64,000 bases of DNA from an uncultured Woeseiaceae bacterium (GTDB lineage: Bacteria > Pseudomonadota > Gammaproteobacteria > Steroidobacterales > Woeseiaceae). The notes below the pieces were generated by a model. The model saw only the letters and a program-made list of their open reading frames with translations, was not told the DNA's origin and searched no databases. The DNA is taken from assembly GCA_947259285.1 (NCBI GenBank), contig CAMYMR010000001.1:1-64000 (forward strand), written 5' to 3'. Each line of letters opens with the position of its first letter. Position 1 is the first letter of the stretch. This document shows positions 56,473 to 64,000 of the stretch, in pieces. The translations under genes and the position numbers were made by a program.

Positions 56473-57251
56473 AGACACGCATCATAACGTCCGTCATAGC
56501 GCTGCTCGCGCTGGGCGTCATTTTGTTCGTCGTTCCTGGCTACGCAGCCGAGCTTATTATTACGGTGCTCGTGATTGCAGGGGCCTGGGAGTGGTCGGGT
56601 TTCCTCGGCGTGCCGGGGTCGGCGTTTCGCGGTGTTTTCGTCGCGGTTATTGGCGGACTGATGGCCGCGTCCTACCTGCTGCTGCCACAGATTTCCGCCC
56701 TCATCCTGCAAATCGCATTCGGCTGGTGGTTCATCGCCTTCGTCTGGGCACTGTTCTTCCCGACGCCGATTCCTACGGTCGTACGCTGGACTGTCGGCGT
56801 GCTGGTCCTGGTGCCGATGTACGTCGCACTGATTAGTCTGTATCGGACCGGGCCCGAAATCCTGCTGTTCGCCCTACTGATTGTCTGGGCCGCAGACGCG
56901 GGCGCCTATTTTGCGGGCAAACAGTTTGGGCGCGTGAAGCTGGCGCCGAGCATCAGTCCCGGAAAGACCTGGGAGGGCGTTTTTGGCGGGCTGCTGGTCG
57001 TTGCACTGCTGGCGGCAGCTACCGCGCGCTGGACCGGTAACGATCTCGCGGTGTTGCTGCCGTTTTGCCTGGCCGTTGCCGTCTTGTCTATTGTCGGCGA
57101 CCTCACGGTGAGTATGTTCAAGCGCACGGCCGGCGTGAAAGACAGCGGTACGATGTTCCCGGGCCACGGCGGCGTCCTCGATCGTGTGGACAGCGTCGCC
57201 GCGGCGGCGCCGCTGTTCGCGCTCGGATTGGGCTGGCTGGGACTCGTTTAA
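56466..57251 (+). CDS. cdsA: Phosphatidate cytidylyltransferase
   Basis: Multi-TM; SVGDLTVSMFKRTAGVKDSG..PGHGGVLDRVDS-type CDS signature. Confidence 0.95.
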   Translation: MLKTRIITSVIALLALGVILFVVPGYAAELIITVLVIAGAWEWSGFLGVPGSAFRGVFVAVIGGLMAASYLLLPQISALILQIAFGWWFIAFVWALFFPTPIPTVVRWTVGVLVLVPMYVALISLYRTGPEILLFALLIVWAADAGAYFAGKQFGRVKLAPSISPGKTWEGVFGGLLVVALLAAATARWTGNDLAVLLPFCLAVAVLSIVGDLTVSMFKRTAGVKDSGTMFPGHGGVLDRVDSVAAAAPLFALGLGWLGLV

Positions 57252-57416
57252 TGGGATATTCATCGTGCATTCATCGTGATTCGGTTAGCGTGTCGAATCG
57301 ACCGGGCGGAACTGACGCGCGCCGTGTCAGTCACATAGCACAGGGCGACCGGAGTACGACAGACGGCACGCGCCAACACCACAAGTACATGTTTAACTTC
57401 GGAATTATGACTCTAG

Positions 57417-58769
57417 ATGGATAGCGCAATCATTAGTATCCTGGCTTTCATTGCCGCGATCAGCATTCTGGTCGCCGTGCACGAATATGGCCATTATATT
57501 GTTGGTCGCTGGACCGGAATGAAGGTGCTTCGGTTTTCCATCGGCTTTGGCTCGCCAATCTGGTCTCGTACGTCAGGCAAGGATCAGACCGAATACTGCA
57601 TCTCGGCCATTCCACTCGGCGGATACGTGCGCTTCCTGGATAGCCGTGATGGCCCGGTCGACCCGGAAGACGAAGGTCGCGCATTCAATCATCGACCGAT
57701 TCCGGCGCGCATCGCTGTGCTGCTGGCCGGACCTGGTTTCAATTTTGTTTTTGCGGTGATCGCCTACTGGCTATTACTGGCCGGCGGGGTCATGGCACTG
57801 AAGCCGGCTATAGGAGATGTAACGCCGGGATCCTATGCAGATGAGGCCGGCCTCAATTTCGGCGACAAGATCGTTGCCGTCGGCGATATCGAGGCAACGG
57901 AATGGGAAACGACGCTTGTTGAGATCCTTAACAACCTCGTCGCCGATGGCCGCGTGCCGATGACGCTGGAGAATGAGCAGGGACGGCAACGTTCGGTCGT
58001 CCTCGACGTTGGCGATGATCGCACGCGTTTAACCGAGCCCGGACTGCTTTTCGACGGCCTGGGTTTCGAGGTCTGGCAGCCGCCGGCCGAGATCGGCACA
58101 CTGTCGCCGGGCGGCGCGGCAGAAACAGCGGGGCTCAGGGTGGGTGACCGCATACATGCCGTAAACGGGGAGCGCATCCGGACGTTCAACGACCTGATCG
58201 CCGTGTTGGCGCCGCTCGCCAGGCAGCGGGTGACGTTGGAATACGTCCGTGGCGGCCAGCTGGCCAGTATGGATCTTACGCTCGACGAGCATGAGGTCGA
58301 CGGAGAGAAGCGCGGCCTGTTGGGCATCAGCCTGCCTCAAACGTCGTCCGATTATTACTATCGTCAGACTTTCACCCCGATGCAGTCGCTTCTGGCCGCC
58401 GTCAACAAGACCTGGGACACGAGCGTCTTTACGGTAAGCATGCTCGGCCGCATGATTACCGGTGACGTTTCGATCAAGAACATCAGTGGACCCATCAATA
58501 TCGGCCAGATTGCCGGCGAGTCCGCACAGCGGGGTGTGAAGTATTTCCTGGGTTTTCTGGCCGTCGTCAGTATCAGCCTTGGCATCCTCAATTTATTGCC
58601 GATACCCGTTCTCGATGGTGGCCAGATCGTCTATCAGGTCGTGGAGATGATAAAGGGCAGCCCGATGACCGAACGCGCACAAATGCTCGGGCAACAGGTC
58701 GGTATTTTCGCGTTAATCTTGCTAATGAGCTACGCGTTTTACAATGACATATCGAGAATCCTGAGTTAG
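57417..58769 (+). CDS. rseP: Site-2 protease RseP
   Basis: HEYGH metalloprotease motif, PDZ domains, LPIPVLDGG. Confidence 0.95.
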   Translation: MDSAIISILAFIAAISILVAVHEYGHYIVGRWTGMKVLRFSIGFGSPIWSRTSGKDQTEYCISAIPLGGYVRFLDSRDGPVDPEDEGRAFNHRPIPARIAVLLAGPGFNFVFAVIAYWLLLAGGVMALKPAIGDVTPGSYADEAGLNFGDKIVAVGDIEATEWETTLVEILNNLVADGRVPMTLENEQGRQRSVVLDVGDDRTRLTEPGLLFDGLGFEVWQPPAEIGTLSPGGAAETAGLRVGDRIHAVNGERIRTFNDLIAVLAPLARQRVTLEYVRGGQLASMDLTLDEHEVDGEKRGLLGISLPQTSSDYYYRQTFTPMQSLLAAVNKTWDTSVFTVSMLGRMITGDVSIKNISGPINIGQIAGESAQRGVKYFLGFLAVVSISLGILNLLPIPVLDGGQIVYQVVEMIKGSPMTERAQMLGQQVGIFALILLMSYAFYNDISRILS

Positions 58770-58789
58770 TCGGCACAGGCGGCGATACA

Positions 58790-61168
58790 TTGCAGATAAG
58801 ACAAACATTTTTCGCGATCTTGATGATGCTACCGATGGCTACGGTCGTCGCCGCTGATTTCGTCGTCAAAGACATGCGAGTCGAGGGCCTGCAGCGTATA
58901 TCGGAAGGCACCGTGTTCAATTATCTACCCGTGAATATTGGCGACAGAATCGACAATATTCGTATCGGTGAGGCGATTCGTGCGCTGTACCTTCAGGGCT
59001 TGTTCGACAACATCGAAATGCGTCGCGATGGTGACACGCTCGTTATCGTGGTCGTGGAGCGCCCGTCCATCGAGAGCTTCGAGATCGACGGCAACAAGGA
59101 CATCAAGACAGAAGACCTGATGGAATCCTTGCGCGGCGTCGGGCTGGCGCGAGGTAGAACATTTGATCGCTCAGTGCTCGATAACGTCGAGATGTTTCTT
59201 CGCGAGCAGTACTACGACCGTGGCAAGTATGGTGTCGCTATAGAGACCAACATTCAGGAGCGTCCAAACAATACGGTGCGTGTGAAAGTCGATGTGAAGG
59301 AAGGCGATCGCGCCAAAATTCGACAGGTCAACATTGTCGGCAACGAGACTTTTGACGACGATGAAATTCGTGAGGACTTCACGCTGGATACTGCCAACTG
59401 GCTTTCCTGGATTCGCCAGGATGACCGCTATGCCAAGGAGGCGCTGGAAGGGGACCTTGAAATACTTCGCTCTTTCTACATGGATCGTGGCTACGCCGAC
59501 TTCAAAATCGAATCCACGCAGGTAGCGATATCACCGAACAAGAAGGACATCTTCGTAACAATCGGAATTCGCGAGGGAGATCTGTATACGATTTCCGACG
59601 TCAAGCTTGTTGGTGAAATGGTCATTCCCGAAGCGTTCTTGCGTGGCTTGATTCTTACGGCGCCGGGGGCTATCTACAACCAGCGCGCGCTGACCCAGAC
59701 AACCGAGTTGATGGCGTTCCGCCTGGGTGAGGAAGGCTACGCCAACGCGGAAATCGAGCCTGTCCCCGAGCTTGATCGAGAAAAGAAAGAAGCGTCGGTG
59801 ACCTTTTACGTCAACCCGCAGAACCGGGTATACGTCCGTCGCATCAGCTTTAACGGTGTTGACCAGGTGGACGACGAGGTGTTGCGGCGTGAAATGCGGC
59901 AGATGGAGGGTTCGTACCTTTCCAATTCGCTGGTTGATCGTTCGAAGGTTCGTCTGCAACGCCTGCCCTACATCGAGTCCGTCGAAGTAGATAACTCGCC
60001 GGTACCGGGAAGCCCCGACCTGGTCGATGTGGATTTTGACCTCGAGTACAGAATGCCGGGCCAGTTTTCAGGTGGCGTCGGCTATTCCGAGTCACAGAAA
60101 CTGTTGCTGAACGGTAGCATCGTGCACACGAACTTTCTCGGCAGCGGCAACCGCGTAGCGCTTGAACTCAATTCCGGCCGCTTTCAGAAGCTGTACAGCC
60201 TGTCTCACTCTGATCCTTACCGTTCCATGGACGGCATACGTCGCACGGTAAGTATCAACTACCGGGATATCACGCAGTTTACGTCGGCCGCGTCAGATTT
60301 TTCGACGACCAGCGCCGGGGCGACCATCGATTACGGCTATCCGATTACGGAATACCAGTCGGTATCGATCGGTGCGACATTTCAGCATTCGGAACTTCTG
60401 TCGTCGACGGGTAGTACTCAGCAGGCGCAGGACTGGGTACTCAACAATGGCAATCCCTTCATCGAAGATTTGGGTAGCGGGGTGGTCTTCTTTGGTTCGG
60501 AATTCGATACCGTTGAGCTGATCGCGGGCTGGACCTACGACAGCCGTAACCGCTCGCTGTTTGCGAACCGCGGTACCCGACAGCAGCTGTTCCTCTCGAT
60601 GGCGGTGCCCGGCAGTGACGTCGAGTACTACCAGGCGCGTTACAGTTTCACCAAATATTTCCCAATCACCCCAAAATGGGTACTCAGATTCAACTCTGAA
60701 CTGGGCATTGGCGAGGGCATCGGCGACACCACGGCGCTGCCCCCTTACAAACAGTTTTACGGCGGCGGGCCGCAGTCGGTCAGAGGCTTCAAGGAGTCGT
60801 ATCTCGGGCCGCGCGACAGCTTCGGCCGTCCTTACGGCGGTAACGTGTTGGTTGCGAGTCAGCTAGAGCTTATACTGCCGCTTCCGGACAAATGGGCCAG
60901 CCAGGCGCGCGCCAGCTTATTTTACGACGTCGGTAACGTGTTCAACACGGGCGAAGTGGCGTTTACGGACAAGCTTGGCAGCCCGATTTTGTACGAACCC
61001 GATTTGGATGACTTACGCACATCGATTGGAATAGGCGTGCAGTGGCTCGCGCCATTGGGACTGTTCCGGTTCAGTTATGCATACCCGTTAGATGCTTTTG
61101 ACGGGAATGACAGGTATTACGGAGACGAGCTGGAGCGATTCCAGTTCTCCATTGGACAAGCGTTTTAA
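58790..61168 (+). CDS. bamA: Outer membrane protein assembly factor BamA
   Basis: POTRA repeats, C-terminal barrel ending in F (FQFSIGQAF). Confidence 0.96.
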   Translation: MQIRQTFFAILMMLPMATVVAADFVVKDMRVEGLQRISEGTVFNYLPVNIGDRIDNIRIGEAIRALYLQGLFDNIEMRRDGDTLVIVVVERPSIESFEIDGNKDIKTEDLMESLRGVGLARGRTFDRSVLDNVEMFLREQYYDRGKYGVAIETNIQERPNNTVRVKVDVKEGDRAKIRQVNIVGNETFDDDEIREDFTLDTANWLSWIRQDDRYAKEALEGDLEILRSFYMDRGYADFKIESTQVAISPNKKDIFVTIGIREGDLYTISDVKLVGEMVIPEAFLRGLILTAPGAIYNQRALTQTTELMAFRLGEEGYANAEIEPVPELDREKKEASVTFYVNPQNRVYVRRISFNGVDQVDDEVLRREMRQMEGSYLSNSLVDRSKVRLQRLPYIESVEVDNSPVPGSPDLVDVDFDLEYRMPGQFSGGVGYSESQKLLLNGSIVHTNFLGSGNRVALELNSGRFQKLYSLSHSDPYRSMDGIRRTVSINYRDITQFTSAASDFSTTSAGATIDYGYPITEYQSVSIGATFQHSELLSSTGSTQQAQDWVLNNGNPFIEDLGSGVVFFGSEFDTVELIAGWTYDSRNRSLFANRGTRQQLFLSMAVPGSDVEYYQARYSFTKYFPITPKWVLRFNSELGIGEGIGDTTALPPYKQFYGGGPQSVRGFKESYLGPRDSFGRPYGGNVLVASQLELILPLPDKWASQARASLFYDVGNVFNTGEVAFTDKLGSPILYEPDLDDLRTSIGIGVQWLAPLGLFRFSYAYPLDAFDGNDRYYGDELERFQFSIGQAF

Positions 61169-61182
61169 GGAATGGAAGGTTT

Positions 61183-61722
61183 ATGAGTCTTGTGAAGCGA
61201 CAATTGGTCAAAGCAGTATTGGGGGTAGCGTTGGTGTGCGCATTTGCGTTGCCGGCGGTAGCGCAAGATATGAAAATTGGTGTCGTCAGTTTGCCGGCGC
61301 TGATCGAACGGGCACCGCAGACAAAGATTGCCATGGACGCACTTCAGGAAGAGTTTGCGCCGCGCCAGCGAGAGTTCCTTGCGAAGCAAAAGGAATTCGA
61401 AGACCTGACGGCCAAAGCGCAAAAAGACTTTGCCGTTATGGGTGAGACCGAGCGTCGCAATGCGGAAAAAGACCTTCGCGATTTACAGCGTGAGGTGACC
61501 CGATTGCAGAATGAATTCCGCGAGGACCTTAATCTCCGTCAGAACGAAGAGTACGGCGTTCTTCAGCGGGCGATGCTAAAGGAAGTCCAGGATTACGCGC
61601 AGGAGCAGGGCTATGACCTGATCGTTGGAGATGGCGTCCTGTTTGCAAGCAATGCCGTTAATATTACGGAGGAGGTATTGCGCGCTGTCGAAGCCAATCA
61701 TCAGGCAACAAGCGCTCGTTAG
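61183..61722 (+). CDS. skp: OmpH/Skp periplasmic chaperone
   Basis: Signal peptide, coiled-coil OmpH-like sequence, after bamA. Confidence 0.92.
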   Translation: MSLVKRQLVKAVLGVALVCAFALPAVAQDMKIGVVSLPALIERAPQTKIAMDALQEEFAPRQREFLAKQKEFEDLTAKAQKDFAVMGETERRNAEKDLRDLQREVTRLQNEFREDLNLRQNEEYGVLQRAMLKEVQDYAQEQGYDLIVGDGVLFASNAVNITEEVLRAVEANHQATSAR

Positions 61723-61757
61723 CCCCGGTCTTTGAATAAAGGGAGGCGTGCCGTCGT

Positions 61758-62771
61758 ATGCCGATCAGCCTCGGAGAGCTTGCCACGCAGTTTGGTTGTG
61801 AGTTGATCGGTGACCCCGATGTTGTCGTCAAGGGCGTTGCGTCATTGTCCAGCGCGTCGCCGGACTCACTGAGTTTTCTCTCCAATGCCGCGCTTAAAGA
61901 GCAGCTTCTGACGACCAAGGCTGCCGCCGTAATTCTGCGTGCCGCCGATGCCGACGCATCGCCCGTTGCGTCGATCATTCATGATGACCCCTATGCCTGT
62001 TACGCGCGAATGGCCGCCGTGCTCTGCCCCCCGGCTGTCGTTGAGCCGGGCATCCATCCGACCGCGGTTGTAGCAGCTTCGGCAACGGTTGCCGACAGCG
62101 CGCAGATCGCCGCGAACGCCGTTGTTGGCGAGCGTTCGGTAATTGGCGAACAAGCATTCGTGGGGCCCGGTACGGTCGTCGGGCCGGATTGCACGGTTGG
62201 TGACGAGTGCCGACTGATCGCCAACGTCACGCTGGCGCGCAGCGTACGCGTTGGGGTACGTAGCATTCTGCATCCCGGAGTTGTCATCGGCGCAGACGGA
62301 TTTGGCAATGCCATGTCGCCGGAAGGCTGGGTCAAAGTGCCCCAGCTGGGCGGTGTGCGCATTGGCGCTGATGTCGAGATTGGCGCCAACTCTACGGTCG
62401 ATTGTGGCGCGCTGGACGATACCGTCATCGAGGACGGTGTGCGCATCGATAACCTTTGTATGATTGCACACAATGTGCGTGTCGGCGCGCACACGGCCCT
62501 TGCTGGGATGGTGGGGATCGCGGGGAGCACCACGATTGGCGAACGTTGCCTGTTTGCCGGAAAAGCGGGAGCCGTCGGCCACATCACCGTGTGCGATGAC
62601 GTCATCGTTGCCGCAAGGACCTTCCTGTCCAAGGACGTTTCGGAACCGGGAACCTATGCGGCAAGCTTTCCCGCAACGAATGCGAAGAGCTGGGCACGCC
62701 AGCTTGCCCGCTTCCGGCGATTAGGCGACCTGATCGAGCGGGTCAGGAAACTGGAAAAGGGACGCGACTGA
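61758..62771 (+). CDS. lpxD: UDP-3-O-acylglucosamine N-acyltransferase
   Basis: Hexapeptide repeats, LpxD-like sequence. Confidence 0.95.
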   Translation: MPISLGELATQFGCELIGDPDVVVKGVASLSSASPDSLSFLSNAALKEQLLTTKAAAVILRAADADASPVASIIHDDPYACYARMAAVLCPPAVVEPGIHPTAVVAASATVADSAQIAANAVVGERSVIGEQAFVGPGTVVGPDCTVGDECRLIANVTLARSVRVGVRSILHPGVVIGADGFGNAMSPEGWVKVPQLGGVRIGADVEIGANSTVDCGALDDTVIEDGVRIDNLCMIAHNVRVGAHTALAGMVGIAGSTTIGERCLFAGKAGAVGHITVCDDVIVAARTFLSKDVSEPGTYAASFPATNAKSWARQLARFRRLGDLIERVRKLEKGRD

Positions 62772-62799
62772 TGGCTGCTTGTCCGCGGGTGCAAATGCG

Positions 62800-63570
62800 A
62801 TGATACATCCCACTGCCGTAGTCTCCGATCGAGCCGACATTGCCGACGACGTCGTGGTTGGCCCGTACGTCGTGATTGGTGACGAGGTCGAAATCGGTAG
62901 CGGCACGACTGTCGATAGCCACGTTGTCATCAATGGTCCGACGTCGATCGGTAAAGACAACCATATCTACCAGTTCGCGTCGGTCGGGGATGACCCGCAG
63001 GACAAAAAGTACGCGAAGGAACCCACCCGTCTGCAAATCGGGGACCGCAATACGATTCGCGAATTTTGCACGATCAGCCGCGGCACGGTGCAGGACAGAG
63101 GTGAAACCGTAATCGGCGATGACAACTGGATCATGGCGTATGTACACATCGCCCACGATTGTGTGGTTGGAAACAAAACGATCATGGCCAATAACACGAC
63201 ATTGGCCGGCCACGTCCATGTAGGCGACTGGGTGATTTGCGGAGGATTCTCCGGCGCTCATCAGTTTTGCAAGATTGGTGCGCACGCTTTTCTCGGCATG
63301 TACGCGGGCATAAACCGCGACGTTCCGGCCTACACGATCGTATCCGGTCAGCCAGCCGTGCCGCGTGGAATTAACAGCGAAGGTCTAAAGCGCCGCGGTT
63401 TTTCGCCGCAGCAGATTCGAAATATCAAGAACGCCTATCGCCTTACATTCAGAAAGGGCAAGAAGTTGTCCGACGCGATTGACGAGATCGCCGAACTCAG
63501 CCAGGGCCAACCCGAGTTAGAGCTGTTCTTGGAGTCGCTTCGCACGTCCGAGCGGGGCCTGGTCCGTTAG
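62800..63570 (+). CDS. lpxA: UDP-N-acetylglucosamine acyltransferase
   Basis: [33 protein letters not shown]; LpxA signature, ATG 62800. Confidence 0.95.
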   Translation: MIHPTAVVSDRADIADDVVVGPYVVIGDEVEIGSGTTVDSHVVINGPTSIGKDNHIYQFASVGDDPQDKKYAKEPTRLQIGDRNTIREFCTISRGTVQDRGETVIGDDNWIMAYVHIAHDCVVGNKTIMANNTTLAGHVHVGDWVICGGFSGAHQFCKIGAHAFLGMYAGINRDVPAYTIVSGQPAVPRGINSEGLKRRGFSPQQIRNIKNAYRLTFRKGKKLSDAIDEIAELSQGQPELELFLESLRTSERGLVR

Positions 63571-63628
63571 GGCCTGCGAATGCTATGGACGGTGCCGCTA
63601 TAGCATTAACAAGCCCCTGGGTTTCTCG

Positions 63629-64000
63629 ATGAAGTTTGGCCTGGTTGCGGGTGAGGCGTCCGGCGACCTTCTTGGCGCAGGGCTGATTCGGGCGCTGCGC
63701 GAGCGCGACCCGAACGCAACGTTCGAGGGCGTTGCCGGGCCCGCGATGCTGGCCGCCGGCTGCGAGCAGTGGGAGCCGGCGGAGTCGCTTGCTGTCATGG
63801 GCCTCGTCGAACCACTGGCGCATGTCCCGCGCCTGTTGCGACTGCGGAAAGAACTCTTCAGGCGCTGGAGGGCGTCGCCGCCGGATGCATTCGTTGGTAT
63901 CGATGCGCCCGACTTTAACCTGGGTCTCGAAAAGATGTTGCGCAAGCAGGGCATCAGGACTGCGCATTACGTCAGTCCCTCCGTCTGGGCCTGGCGTCAA
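63629..64000 (+). CDS. lpxB: Lipid-A-disaccharide synthase (partial, runs off window)
   Basis: [40 protein letters not shown] ... [12 protein letters not shown]. Confidence 0.93.
   Translation, partial: MKFGLVAGEASGDLLGAGLIRALRERDPNATFEGVAGPAMLAAGCEQWEPAESLAVMGLVEPLAHVPRLLRLRKELFRRWRASPPDAFVGIDAPDFNLGLEKMLRKQGIRTAHYVSPSVWAWRQ

Overview
This 64 kb window looks like a chromosomal segment of a gammaproteobacterium; the phylum-level placement is inferred from gene content and order only. From left to right it contains: (1) a late flagellar cluster, fliK-L-M-N-O-P-Q-R-flhB-flhA-flhF-flhG-fliA, with two near-perfect sigma-54 promoters; (2) a minus-strand diguanylate cyclase-motA-motB-PilZ unit; (3) a fleQ-type regulator split into two ORFs; (4) a K+ channel, a divergent GspE/PilB-like ATPase and a degenerate receiver protein; (5) a membrane-anchored sigma-54 activator followed by four exported DUF11-like proteins, the last a ~1,930-1,990 aa DUF11/OmpA/beta-barrel protein; (6) yoaA/dinG-like helicase, tsaB, phoBR, a porin, phoU, dsbB and pstSCAB, with pstSCAB inserted inside a dap cluster; (7) glnD, map, rpsB-tsf-pyrH-frr-uppS-cdsA-rseP-bamA-skp-lpxD-lpxA-lpxB, with dxr and fabZ missing from their usual slots. 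The best candidate for something undescribed is region 5. Its large gene is preceded by a strongly structured leader (a potential three-way junction with an 11-bp perfect hairpin) and an 8-G tract sitting exactly where a one-base change would place an ATG in frame with the signal peptide. Other notable signals are a 24-bp perfect inverted repeat between map and rpsB, paired palindromic elements between dsbB and dapE, the split fleQ, and an S2 protein with 12 AEAKPK repeats. All family assignments come from reading motifs by eye; no database search was run.
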